Shown here piece after piece: positions 12,632 through 27,600 of a DNA stretch of 64,000 nt. A model generated the notes under the pieces. The model had not been told where the DNA came from, did not search any database, and worked only from the letters and a program-made list of their open reading frames with translations. Source of the DNA: Corbicula japonica (taxonomy: Eukaryota; Mollusca; Bivalvia; Venerida; Cyrenidae); assembly GCA_038501625.1 (NCBI GenBank), contig JAZAYU010000061.1, positions 2,344,303 to 2,408,302 on the forward strand. The letters run 5' to 3'. Numbering within the stretch: position 1 is the first letter of the stretch; each line of letters opens with the position of its first letter. The position numbers were made by a program, and so were the translations under genes.

Positions 12632-15600
12632 GAATGCTTTAAATTCATAGGGTATATGATATAACAAGTAAATACTAATGTTGAGGCCGATATGTAGTTT
12701 TGCGGACCTGGGTAGTGTGATATCAACCTCGTACTTCGTCCTCGGTCGATATCACACTACCCAGGTCCGCAAAACTACATATCGACCTCAACATTAGTAT
12801 TTATTTGTATAATACTGTAACAAGAGCTGTTTGAGGAGACAGAATGCTCAACTTTTCCATTCATCTGAAATAACAGCAATTTTGAAAATAATTATTCATT
12901 TATTTTTAGATAATTGTTATTTAATTTAATTTTGAAGATTAAAAGTACATGTATAACAACTAAAGCTAAAACATTCATGTGTAAACATGAATAATATTAA
13001 AGCCCCAGCCCTAAACTTAAGTAAGAATATACTATTGAAAAATCATATTTGTCCATAGACTCCAATATATAAACTCTCTAACAGAACACAAAAGGTCTGA
13101 TCAAATTCTTTCTTATAGACGTGATTTTCAACGATATTGTTAAGTTATTGTTAACTAACTTTTAAGAAGCTTAATATAATGGAGCTATATTTATAATCGA
13201 GCTATATTTAGCACTGACAAAGAGACCACTTCATGTGCGATTTGATTTCTGTTACGTTTCGGAAATCATACTTTCGCTTTTAGTCGCGCGGACTAAATTT
13301 ATTTTAGTAAATTAAAATTTATTAGCCAGAACTAACGCTGCAAATGTGTGCCTCTAGATCCAAATACATGTAATATTTCATACAAGACCGCATTAAATTG
13401 AAGTAATGCCGCTTTAACAAGTCAATGATGAAATAGAGGATACATTGTATTTGTTTTTACCAGTGTCAGATAGAAATATATTTCACCGAGCTCCGTAATT
13501 CGTATTTTCACGAGTGGCAAAGCCACAAGTGAAAATACATAATTCTGAAGTTCATGCGTGAAATATATTTCTATCTTTCACTGGTAAAAACAATTTTTTT
13601 AATTTTATGCTTTTAGAGCAAAATTTGCATGAATTTGACAGAAAAGATGCAAGAAATGGCGCCAAAACAGTTTGTTTATGACATGACGTCATGACATCAA
13701 ATATACAAATTCAAGTCCATTTTTTAAACGTTATCATTTGGTATGTTATGTGCATTTGGGTACCAACGTGAAAAATCAGTGAAAATAAAAATGATATTCC
13801 ACGGTTTGAAAACAGTGAAATACCACTTTTATTTTACTGGGAAAATTCTAATATTCACTGAAAAGCACAAAATAAAGAGAATTATTATAAGTTTCAAATC
13901 AATCACTTATATAATGTTAAAGTGATGGACCACTAAACTTTAAAAACTTAATCGAGGCATAACCGTAAAAATATTAAGGGCTTTGTGAAAGTGATTTAGA
14001 TTATGATGGTTAACTGTATTTCAAGTCTGAAGTTGATATCTATAGTAGTTTCTAAATTTATGGACCAAGTACATAAGAACTTAAACGAAAACTCTAAAAG
14101 GGGCATAACACCTAGCTAATTATGTTTATTTAATTATTATATTTGATGGTAAAAATATATTTCAAGTTTCAAGATGATATATCAAGACGTTTCAAAGTTG
14201 TGAAGCCAAGTGCATATTTTGTTTAACACACAATCTAAATGAAAAGGGGTATAAGCTTAAAGGTATTTATAGTAGAGTTATAGGTCTTATAGGTAATGTT
14301 AATGTACATTTTGATTATATTATTCCAAGTTTTAAGTTGATATCTCAAGTAGTTTCAAAATTGTAAATGCATTTTTGGTTTGGATAAAATTTAAGTGAAA
14401 AAGAGGCATATCCTAAAAAGTATTTGTAGTAGAGTTATGGGTCTTGTTGGTTGTGATGTAGATTTCGATGGTGAAAAAATATTATAAGTTTCAAGTTGAT
14501 ATCCCAAGTAGTTCCAAAGTTATTGACCAAGGGCATATTTTGTTTAATGGACACCAAAGCTGATGCCAACGCCGGGGTGATTAGGATGGATCACCTGTTC
14601 TTCAAAAAGTCAAGCAAAAAAGATATGTGGAAATTTCTGCACATCATAAATTTATATCTTATGTGTTCAAAACCCAGCCTTAGGGAACTGCTAATAAGGC
14701 TCTGTGATCTTCACTGTTGCACTTTTTGATTCATCTGGTTATTTCTGACCAAGAAGGGATCCTCATCAGATGGCACAGATATGCCAGCAGATCTGGATCG
14801 GACTGTTCTAACATGTAATACAAGAGCTGTCAGAGGAGACAGCATGCTCGACTATTCGAATCATTTGAAACAAATGCAATTTGAAGATTAAAACAATAAC
14901 AACTATGGCCATATATTGGTGTGAAATCAGGAAAAATATTAACAAGTGAATGGTAAGGGAGAAATTCATTTCAAATAACAGAAATAATTCCTTAATGTAC
15001 CATAAATATTAAACTGAATAGGGGAATAACTATGAAATATTTCTGAATTTGTTAGAAAACATGTTAGTAATTTTTTATGAGAGACATTTACTTTTAGTCA
15101 AATATCAATCACTTCAGTAATGTTAAAGAAAAGAACTGAAATGAAAATATAATGGAAGTTTGAAGTTGATACCTTAAGTATTTTGTGCAAAGTTATCGAT
15201 GAGGTGCACTTAAGTGAAAATATAAGTGAAACTAGAAATGTGTCCATAGGACACAGATGCCCCTGCTATGCATCATTTTCAGACACTCAAGTGAAATGAT
15301 GGGAATAATAGCATTTCAACGACAGTGATGTTGGAGGAATTATAAGAATATGCATAAACTTGAAGATAAGTAAATTATTTGTATTTGTGGCACTATTGTC
15401 TTCACATTACGGAAATGTCTGCGAAGAAGTTGGTGGTAATGCAATGCAATGTCATAGCGAACATTTGTGCCAAGTTATTTTGAAATTCCTTCATTCATAA
15501 AAGAGTTATAGCCTGAACAAGTAAATTCAATTTAAGTAACTGTGACCTTGACCTTGGACTTACAGGCATGGGTAATGTACGCAACACACCGCCTTGTCAT

Positions 15601-18600
15601 GGTGAACATTTGTGCCAAGTTATTTTGAAAACCCTCCATTTATAAAAAAGTTACAGCCTGGACAAGAAAATGCTATTTTTAGTAACAGTGACCTTGACCT
15701 TGGATCTACAGGCATGGGTATTGTGCAGACACACCGCCTTGTCATGGTGAACATTTGTGGCAAGTTATTTTGAAATCCCTCCATTCATAACAAAGTAACA
15801 GCCTGGACAAGAAAATTCTATTTTTAGTAACAGTGACCTTGACCTTCGACTTACAGGCATGGGCTTGTACTTGACACACCATCTTGATATGGTGAACAAT
15901 TATACCAAGTTATTTAAAAATCCAATAAGAAATAACTAAGTTAGAGCGGACAAGATTTTGCAAGAAAATTCTATTTTTAGTAACAGTGACCTTGACCTTG
16001 GACCTACAGGCATGGGTATTGAACGCGACACACCGCATTGTCATGGTGAACATTTGTGCCAAGTTATTTTGAAATCCCTCCATTCAAAACGAAGTTAAGG
16101 GCCAAGTGTATATTTTGCTTAACACTAAATGTAAGTGAAAAAGGGGCATAATTTGAAAAATATTGGAAGCAGGGTTATGGGTCTTGTTGGTTATGATGTA
16201 GATTTTGGTGGTGAAAATATATTTCAAGTTTCAAGGCAATATCTCAAGTAGTTTTAAAGTTATGGGCAAAATGCATATTTTGCTTAACACAAAATATAAG
16301 AAAAAAGGGGCATAACTTGAAATATATTGACAGCAGAGTTATGGGTCTTGTTGGTAATGATGTAGAATTTGATGGTGAATATATATTCCAAATTTCAAGT
16401 TGATATCTCAAGTAGTTTATAAGTTATGGACCAAAGTGCATATTTTCCTTAACGCAAAATTTAAGTGAAAAAGGGGCATAACTTGAAAAATATTTGTAGC
16501 AGAGTTATGGGTCTTGTTGGTAATGATGTAGAATTTGATGGTGAATATATATTCCAAGTTTCAAGTTGATATCATAAGTAGTTTTCAAGTTATGGACCAA
16601 AGTGCATATTTTGTTTAACGGACGCCGACACCGGGGCGAGTAGGATAGCTCCCCTATTCTTCGAATAGTCGAGCTAAAAAAACCTCTATATCAGGGTTGG
16701 AGGTTATAAAACTGAGTTTGGAAACCAGTCTCAAATCTCAAGCATCTGATTGGCTGAAATGGCGACCAGTCGCCATTTCAGCCAATCAGATGCTTGAGAT
16801 TTGAGACTGGTTTCCATGCTCAGTTTTATAACCTTGGGCACAGGAGTAAAGGGTTATATGTGAAGAGAGCTGAGACGTTCCTCACCTGGTGCTGTGGGAA
16901 CACAGAAGCCTTGTCTGTTGCGCAGCGGTGCTTGAGCCTCCATGTCAAACTTTACAAAAGCTGCTGGTGTAAACTGACGCTGAAACATACGCAAACTGAG
17001 AAATACATAGCCTTTCCCATTGTTTTTCAACTTCATTTACCATCTGTTATAAGAGTCCCAGGTTTAAAATCTAAGTATTGAAACCAGTCTAATATCTCAA
17101 GCTTTTGATTGGTCAGTTCTGAGACTGTGAACACTTTATACCAATTACATCACCGAGATCTGAGACTCAGTTTTATAATCTTGGGGCCAGGTACTGTAAA
17201 ATCACATCTTTTCACATATTTCCACACTGCTATAGACTCTCGTGAATTTTGAATTTGTAAATGGTTCATGAGGTTAAATAATCTCTAATTAAAATTTTGG
17301 ACAAAGGAAAACAAAATACCCTTGTTATATTTATAATACATGTCCTAATAATCTTTATTTAACCCTTTCCACTGTAGACACACCTTTATTGCGAGGGCAA
17401 GCAGTTTAGATCCAGATCAGCCGACACATCCATGCCATCTGATCAGGATCTAAACTGTTCGCTTTATGATTCGCCGGCTGATCTGGATCTACACATGCGT
17501 AAAAATGTGTATATATGGAGGAAAGGGTTTTAGCACTTTATTCACATAATAACTGTGAAATATTGTATACAAACTGATAAGATAAAGCAATATCTATACC
17601 TTTTTATCCTTTCACATAAAAGAAGACTGGGCACAGACCTACCAGATATGGTGATGACCTTCCACATGATCCGACCTTGTTCGTTAGATTTGTGAGCCCG
17701 ATTGGACATTCTGTGGCTCCGTAGAACTCTATAATATTTGGGATTGCAAACCGGGTTTTGAATTCTTGCCAGATGTCCTGACGTAGTCCATTGCCAAACG
17801 CATACCGGATCTTATGAACACCATCATTCTTTGACTAAAAAATTACGATAAATTTCTGTATGAATACAAATATCAATTTACACAATAAAAAAGATGCTTT
17901 GTTACTGTAAGAAGTTTAGAAAAGTTTTCTCACATTCAGCCAAATATGAAGACGTACCTTGGACTAACAGCAGGGCTCTCACTAGAGGGAGACTTGGGAG
18001 AAATAGTCTTCCACAAGTGACTTCTCCCTTCTTTGAGCTATGGGAGAATTCATTTTGACATAAAGACTAAATAGGGAAGATATCTTTACCAGTCACAGTG
18101 GTTACAGTATAAAATCTTGGAGTTGTGGTGAAAAACTGCTCTATATCCTTCATAACTTTGTGTGAGATAGAGCATTTTAGTGGATAGCACTTATACTGTT
18201 TCCTAGCATTTGTTTAACCCTTTCCTCCATAGATACACCTTTATTGCGCGGGCGAACAGTGTAGATCCAGATCAGCCGGCACATCTGTTTGTGCCATCTG
18301 ATCAGGATCTTCACTGTTTGTTTTTTTATTTGTTAGGTTATTTCTGACCAAAATGCCATGGATGTGCCGTCTGATCTGGATCTACACTGGTAACACAAGC
18401 GTAAAAATGTGTATATATGGAGGAAAGAGTTAATTCATTGTTGAACTAGGATGCTGGATCCTGGCTCATATGGTATGAAACAACAGATCTATACCCACCT
18501 TTGGTTGAGCAACCAGGTACCTGCACACTTCTCCAATGTACTGTATGATAGTTACATTGTGTTTCCTACAATCATCCCAGAAGTGGCGAGCTGAAAACTT

Positions 18601-21600
18601 ATCACGTAACACCATCGTAGCACCTGCAAGAAACAGCAATTTGCAAGTACAAACAATCATTATTTAAAATTTGTATTAAAAGTTCTTGCATTATAATCTG
18701 AAAATAAAACAGTTCTTAAAATTTAAAATTCCTTAAACAATACTTAACAACATAAATATTTTGCTCTGAACAGAGTTGAAGAGTAAAGTATGTTTTAAAT
18801 TTATGCTCATTATTTGAAAAACAGTTATTTATAAAAAGAAACTATTACGAGGGTTGATCAAAAATAAACCGGATTTTTGCTCTCAAATAAAAAGTTTCCT
18901 TTCAAACAATCAAATCTTTACACCGATAGAAATCCCAATTTAAATGCAAACAGTTGATCCAACTTTTTATTTGAAAAACACATACTTCTATTCATAATCA
19001 CGAATTAAGAAACCATGGTAACGCCATCACGGCGCAGCGCATCTTTTTCTGTTACGTCCGATGTTTAAAATTGTTTATTTTTGTTTCCAATCATGTTTTA
19101 TACGTAAAAATCCACGAAAACGTCGTGCCGTTATTTTTTGACATTATCGCAAAATATGACGTAATTGCATAAATGCATATGGTAGCAATCGGATTTTTAA
19201 TATCGTACGCTGAATGCAAATTGCGTTACAAATGGCGTCAACAGAAAAACTTGAAATACGGTCAATAATTAATTTTTGCCAGCAGCAAGGCGACACTCCG
19301 TCTAAAACTTTTGAAAAAAGTGCAGCTATGCACGGGAAGCATGCAGTAAGCCGAACAGTGGTTTTTTGATTGGCACAAATATTTTAGAGAAGGCATCACC
19401 GACAAAGAAGGAAGAGGAAGAAAGAAGAAAGAAACAACGACGTAAGTGACGTTAATGGCGAATGCGTTGGAAAACGACAGGCCTTTAACGGTTAGGGCGT
19501 TGATGGCAAAATTCGATGTAAGCTACGGGACCGTACAGACTATTCGTACATGGGATTTAAACATGTGAACGATAAGAAATTTTTTTATCATAACACTTTA
19601 ATTGTTTTTCAATTACACGATGTCTTGAATAATTGAAACTTAGGATATCGAATATCTATGTTCCAAGCCTTGCAAAATGAGCATTTTCATAATGGAAAAT
19701 ACATGTTTTAACAATTTAGTTAATGGTGAATTCTTATTTTTTATCTGAATATTTTTTTTGTATGTTTCTAAAACGGAAATGCATTTTTTTAAGTTTAACC
19801 ATACCTGATAACTAACACTAGGTGCACCCGCGCTGGGTCCCGCGTCTCTTGAAAGACACGGAGATGATCCGTCGCGTGCAGGATTCACCAGCCTTCTTCG
19901 TAGAGTGAACCGAGAAGGGGACTACTTCCTCAGTCACAACATAATGACGGACAAAACCTGGTTATGGTTCTGTGACCCAGAAACCCGGTCACAGTCGAGA
20001 CGCTGTAATAACGTGCAACGTCAACGACGTCATCAGTGTCATCTTACCGTGCGCCGTGACACTAGACATATGCTCGCGTAAAGCTCTCTATTTTCATTGT
20101 TTGTAAATATTTTTGAGAGCTGTTTTCTGTATTCTGTAGCAGATTGATTTCGCAAACTGTTATATGTATTTTTATTTATCCTGATGAAATATTCTACTTG
20201 CTATTTATATAATCCGGTTTATTTTTGATCAACCCTCGTACATAAATTATCATTCTGTAAAGCTAAGAAAATTTAAAAAACAGTCATACAGGCAAAACAA
20301 CATTTGTCTATCTACTTGTTTATTCTACAGAAGATTAATAATTTAACCCTTTTCTCCAAAGACAAACCTTTATTGCACGGGAGAACAGTGTAGATCCAGT
20401 TCAGCCAGCACATCCGTGCCGTCTGATCAGGATCTGCACTGTTCGCTTTATGATTCGTTAGGTTATTTCTGACCAAAATGCGACCAGTGCAGATCCTGAT
20501 CAGTTGGCACAGATGTGCCAGCTGATCTGGATCTACGCTGTTTGCACATGCATAAAAATGCGTATATATGGAGGAAAGGGTTACCCTTTACTCCTTACAG
20601 GAAACGGATTATATCCCATTTGGGACAAAAGATGTGCTAGCTGGTCTGGCTCTACATTGGTTATTCATGGGGTTTGAGCCTAAGGGTTAAGTGTCAATCC
20701 TCAGTATATTTACATTCTAATGATCAACATCATGACACATTCCCAAGATCATCAAACTAAAACTAGAGACCTGTCTCAAATCTCAAGCATCTGATTGAAA
20801 ACTAGTTTCCATTTCAGCCAATCAGATGCCCGTGGTTTGAGACTGGTCCCCAACTTAAATGTGTGCTCTTTAGCCCTAGTGTTGTTGTAACAGCTTCAGA
20901 GTATAGATGGTGGTCCTCATTAACCCTTTCCTGTACAGATAAACCTTTACTGCTAGGGCGAACAGTTTAGATCCAGATCAGCCGGCACATCCGTGCCGTC
21001 TGATCAGGATCTAAACTGTTCGCTTTTTGATTCATTAGGTTATTTCTGACCAAAATGCGACCAGTGCAGATCCTGATCAGATGGCACGGATGTGCCGGCT
21101 GATCTGGATCTACACTGGTCGCACATGCGTAAAAATGCGTATATATCCAGGAAAGGGTTAAACAGTTTACCTTTAGGCTTTATTGCACATCAGTGATATA
21201 GAGACCTCCAGTTATTAAAAGGTAATCTCTGGTAGATTCTGCTGTTTGCCAAATAATTTTGATCTTTGAAGTGATTTGAAGTTGAAATAAAACTTTTTCT
21301 TCCAAATTGAATTATTATACTTTAATTAGACAATAACTGTTACATTACTATTATCCTAGATTTTTTCTAGGAAATTATATTTTACAGAATGAAAGTTTGG
21401 AATTTTCAGTAAATCACCTGTTAACCGATTAGCAAGAAGCACAGGCAGCACAAGAACAAACAATATATCTGACAGAAAAGGGGCCAAATGTGAAATACTT
21501 ATTATTGCTAAAAAAAAGACATTTATGTTCAATCTTACAAAATGGCAAGTTCTTGTAAAAAGTCAAAATGGATGTGTATTGTTAATGGCATTCTTAAATA

Positions 21601-24600
21601 TGCAAGAAAATACTTCTATCAAGTCCTTATCAAAAAGAATGTTACCATACGCCTTTCCAATAAACAGTTTCGCAGTCCTGTACGAGTTACTTCCAGTGAC
21701 CGAAAATCAATCCAAAAAGAGGCTCTGCGGGAAAGATGAACAATCTGACTAAGGCTTAAGCACATAATAGCTACCATTATCCACTATATTGCATTTCTGG
21801 TTCATGGCCGGCGGTGCAAAAAATAAGTTGATGGTCTGTTATTATAGCCAGACTTTTTTATTTTCACTTTTTATGAGATATTTAGATTTTAAATGTTTTA
21901 AGAACATATACAATTCTTGTTGATAGCAGGCAGTATGAAATGCAATTTGGACAAAAACAAACATAAGCATTAATTTTACGAATTTCTGTATAACATTTTC
22001 ATCTGAATGTCTTTTCTGCTAAAAATTATATTTTACTGGTGTGAAAGCTGCAAATTGCTAAGACTAGTAATGCGCTATAATCCGGAAATTGTAATATGTC
22101 AACATCTGGTAACATGATCTGCAGACAAATAAAATTACAATCTAAATTTGTTGATACTTACACATTTGAACAACAGAATTGTCCTTATAATTTATGGCGT
22201 TTATGTTCAACGAATAAATAATTTCAATTTTTTAAAATGTTACGTTTACAACCAAAAATGATTGATTCTGTCCTGAAATAAAAAAGGATCGGTAATCTGA
22301 TTGTTTGGTGTAGAAGTATCGTTCGTAGAATAAAATTCAAGGATTCAGATACCGGCTTCCAATAAAGTTGGGAATTTTTTTATCACAATATCCAATTTAG
22401 ATTACTAAGGTTTGACAGTTTGTAATTTTGGCGTAAAAGCCCACTCCTAGCAAATAGTAATTACACTATCTCTATTGGTCAATGATATCTACCCCTTTAA
22501 GTAATTGACAGGTGACCCCTTGTGCGCGACAATTTGACATTTTTATGGCATGCCGCCTTCAAAATCAATCGCCGCCCACATATTCATAACATGATGTAGT
22601 TGATTAGACATGCTAATCCAAAAACAAGACTCAATTAAGCCGTGGAGAGAACACTGGCTGTTAGTTATAGTGTTTAGTGTTTAACATGATGAAAAATGAC
22701 TGGACACTTTCAGTCAAAGAAACTTGGTTGTTTTATAAATTATTATCAAAAATATTATGATGCTGATGTATTATTACTAACTCAACGAGAAAATATATTT
22801 TTCAAAAAAAGAATTTCATGATAAAAAAGAAAGCTGTAGGTACATATTCCTATTACGTTAATACAGCGATCTACCATTTTTCCCGTAGAGCAGTCATGTG
22901 ACTGGACAGGGGAGGTACCAAAAAATTCATCGAATTATTGGAAAGACGTATATCAACCACATCCTCTTTCACAGTCGAAAAAACTGGAAATGAAGGTACA
23001 GTCTCTCCAATAAAAAGAATTTATAATTGTGATAGTGTACTTTTGGTGATAGTGTTTTTGTACCTTTGGTGACAACGTTTCCAAAGCCAACCATTAAAGC
23101 AGCACTATGATACATGGGTAGGGCCTCGTACACTATGTCTTCTGATGTCATTCCAAATACGTTGAAAGCATTACCAGCAGCCACACATCTGATATGGGGG
23201 CAAATGGCCGGCTTGGGTAAACCTGTGTATGAGAAAAACATGCAAGCTTCTAACTATCAGGCATAGATGCATTGTTGACTCTGTAATATAGAAAAGCATG
23301 CAGGCTGCTTTGTGGGATGGCAGCAGGCGGGCCAGCTAGCAGGCAGGCTAGAATGCAGGCTGGCAGCAGGTGGGCCAGCTAGCAGGCAGGCTGGAATGCA
23401 GGCTGGCAGCAAGCAGGCCACATAGCAAGCAGGCTAGAATGCAGGCTGGCAGCAGGTGGGCCAGCTAGCAGGCAGGCTGGAATGCAGGCTGGCAGCAGGC
23501 AGGCCAGCTAGCAGGCAGGCTGGAATTCAGGCTGGCAGCAGGCGGGCAAGCTAGCAGGCAGCCTGGTATGTGGGCCAGCAGCAGGCAGCAGTCAGGCTAG
23601 CTAGCAGTCAGGCTGGTATATTGGCTGGCAGCATAAAAAGGTATGACACTTCATCGAGCTTCACAATCAGGAAACTTTTCTTTGAGACACTGACTTACAA
23701 CTGTATTAGTTGAGCTATGTAATAAAACATTCTACATGTACAAGGTTCTAGTTGAATTAACAGCAAATCTCCAGTGAATTAGAACAAAGTTTTAGGATTA
23801 ATTTTCTTTGTTATAAGATGTGATTGTCCATTTCAAGGTATAAAATTGTTCTATGTTTTTTAATTGCTGAAATGTTATAAGAATTTTCTGGTGTGTTCCA
23901 AATTTTTTTAACCCTTTCCTCCATATAAACGCATTTATATGCATGTGAGACCAGTGTAGATTCAGATCAGCCGGCACATCCGTGCCATCTGCTCTGGATC
24001 TGCACTGGTCGCATTTTGGTATGAAATAACCCAATGAATCAAAAAGTGAAAAGTTTAGATCCTGATCAGATGGCAAGGATGTGCCAGCTGATCTGGATCT
24101 AAACTGTTCGCCCATACAATAAAGGTGTATCTATGGAGGAAAGGGTTAAGCCACAATGACCCTGTTTCATTTCAATGTCAAGTTGTCCTGAAATTCATGA
24201 ATTCAATTTTGAAAAATATTACCAAATAAGTAAATCCTGTGAATCTCAAAAATAAGTTTGGGTTTCTGGCCCACCACCTGTTTCAGTCAGGACCGATATT
24301 TTACCATTGACTATCACTTTACCAAACCCGACTAGCAGAGCTGCCGAGTGATACAGCGGCAAAGTCTCGTAAAGGATATCCTCCTTCGTAAAATCTGCGA
24401 AATATCTATATGCTGATATCACGCAGCTTCGCTGGTTCCTTATAGCCGGCTTCGGCAGTCCTGGCCAGACAAATAGGGTACATTTCCAATGAATACTGTG
24501 AAATCATTTTATTTCGCAACTGTTTTATTTTCACCAATTTCGCTCTCAGAATAATGCACAAATTAAAACCCTCATCTAAATTCAATTACTCATTACAATA

Positions 24601-27600
24601 TTTATAAATGTATTATTTAATTTTGCAAATTTATACCTGCGCTTAAATGTCATTTTCCAAATTTGTGCGAAATTTCAACGCGGCGAAATTCAGCGTTACC
24701 ACAATATATATTTCTCAAATCATAAAATAATCCAAAATCATCTTCTTTTAACCCTTTTCTGTATAGATACACCTTTATTTCTAGGGCGAACAGTTTAGAT
24801 CCAGATCAGCCGGCACATCGATGTCGTCTGATCAGGATCTAAACTGTTCACTTTTTGATTCATTAGGTTCTGACTAAAATGCGACCAGTGCAGATCCTGA
24901 TCAGATGGCATGGATGTGCCGGCTGATCTGGATCTACACTGGTCGCACATGCGTAAAAATGTGTATATATCAAGGAAAGGGTAACTAGTTAATTCCTCGT
25001 CTGCTACGAGAGCTTTATATTTTTACGATAAAATGATGATCAGAGAATAACAATACATTCTGCAACTACAAAAACATATTGAACCTTTACCTATATATAT
25101 GTCTTTATGGCATGGGCACACAGTGTAGATCAAGATCAGCCAGCTAGAATACATCTGATCAGGATCTACACTGATTGCTTTTTGATAAATCAGGTTCTGA
25201 CCAAAAAGCCAACAGTGCAGATCCTGATCCGATGGCACCAATGTGCTAGCTCATCTTGGTCTACACTGGGCTGAAGGTTATAAAGCTGAAATTGGAAACC
25301 AGTCTCAAATCTCAAGCATCTGATTGGCTGAAATGGCCACCAGTCGCCATTTCAGCCAATCAGATGCTTGAGATTTGAGACTGGTTTCCATGCTCAGTTT
25401 TATAACCTTGGGCACTGGTTGCACAGGCCTTAAGATGCGAATATATAAAGTAAAGGGTTAAATTACAACATAAAGAAAAGTTAAAGAATAGTTGATCATA
25501 CTAGTTTGATAGAAAAAGTTAAAGTTTTACCTGTAGTGCCAGATGTGTAGATGAAGACATTGGTGGTAAACGGCAGAACATGCTTACGGACAGATTTATC
25601 AATACCCTCCGAGCTCATCCTGGACATTACGAGGTCAAACGACAGGAATGGTGGAGGTTTCTGTTCCACTGCATTGCCCTGTACATACACAGTAACATCT
25701 GGAATTTCTGGTAGAATCTCCAGTACTGCCTGTGACAGCTCATCACCTTCATGGAGAAATAAACAGTTCCCAAGTTCATTAAACTAAACCAGGAGATCAG
25801 TCTCAAATCTCAAGAATCTGATGCTTGAGATTTGAGACTGATCTCCAAACTTTGTTTTATGAACTTGGGCCCAGGAATCTATAACTGATTCTAGGAGAAC
25901 ACAAAACTGGAACATCCTTAATTCTTAAATGATTTTGATATACTGAATATATCAAAATTTGGTGTGGTTAATTTCTTCTCCAAAACTTTTCCCAGATTAT
26001 TAGAACTATTAGTCTAGTAATTGATTAAAAAAAATTTAAGAACTCAGTATATTTGTTCCAATTCTAAATTTCAAAATTAACATGAATTAAATAAAATCTT
26101 CCTATCATCATGGAAATATTTTAAACAAGAGGGCCATGATGGCCCTTTATCGCTCACCCGAGTACAACTGCTTTTAACAATGTTGTTACAGACCTGGTTA
26201 ATGTGTGTGAGACTAGAGCTGTGTGAACCCGAGTACAACTGCTTTTAACAATGTTGTTACAGACCTGGTTAATCTGTGCGAGACTAGAGCTGTGTGAAAC
26301 TGACTTCCGCTTCAACTTTGGCATTCCTGTTAATAGGCAGTCACATAAACAAAGAGATATAAAAACTCTGGCCTTACCATAGACAGTTCCAAGATGTGTA
26401 CTGATTACAAGACAAATGTCATTTATCAATCTTATGGTGTTAAAATACTGATAAAATTAGCAATTGAGGTGTTCAATTAACAACACATTATTAAAACTAG
26501 AATTTGTCGAAACAACCTGACAATTCAAGGATGAAAATGTAACACCTAGAGTTTTCAGGTTTCAGGTTTTTCCCAATTTTGGGCTCTGTGACCTAGTTTT
26601 TGACCCCAGATGGCCCATATTCAAACTTGGGCTAGAAATCATCAAAACCTATCTGACATATTTCCAGGATATTTGGGCTGAAAATGTTACTTCTAGACTG
26701 TTAAAAAAGGTTTTCCAATATTTATTCTATCTTAACAACCTTTCTGACCTATTTTCAGGATATTTGGGCTGAATATGTAACCTCTAGAGTGTTAACAAGG
26801 TTTTACCATATTTAGGCAATGTGACCTTGTTTTTGACCCCACATGACCCATATTTGAACTTGGGCTAGAAATCAACGAAACAGGATATTTGGGCAGAAAA
26901 TGTTACCTCTACAGTTTTAACTAGGTTTTTCCAAATTTGGGCTGTGTGACCTAGTTTTTGACCCCAGGTGACCCATATGCGAACTTAGTCTGGAAATAAA
27001 CCAAACAACCTTTCTGACAAATTGCCAGGATATTTGGACTGAAACAGTAGCCTCTAGAGCCTTAGCAAGATTTCGATAGTTTTTGACCCCAGATGACCCA
27101 TATTCGAACTCGTCCGAGTAATTACTGGGACATATCCTGACCAAGTTTCGTGACAATTGGAGCAACAATGTGACCACTAGAGTGTTAACGAACTTAGTGT
27201 AGACGGACGATGGACATTCATCAATCCTAATAGCTCACCCTGAGCCAGCTCAGGTGAGCTAAAAAAAACATTAGTGCTGCTGGGATATTCTAGAATAAAT
27301 TTTTTAGTTGAAAACTCAGATATTTGAGTTTTTCATAAAGATTTCTTCAGAAAATTTTAATCAGAATATACAGATTACAAACTTTCAAAGTTTAAAAACA
27401 AGATATTTATCTTAATACTTATTCGTTAAACCCATATCAATCAAGTACACTGGTTATCTTCAGAATTTAAACAAGAAATATCTGTAAAAAAGATAAACGG
27501 CGTAGATGGTATATGAAATGATGCAGCTTATAGCTGCTATTATTCATTTCATCTTGATTTACACGTAAATTAAATCATTTCATTGAGAATCCTATGCAAT

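Noticed and set aside
21525..21752. Two overlapping short plus-strand frames in intron 4
   Set aside because: No family resemblance, no splice or promoter context; antisense to the host gene.
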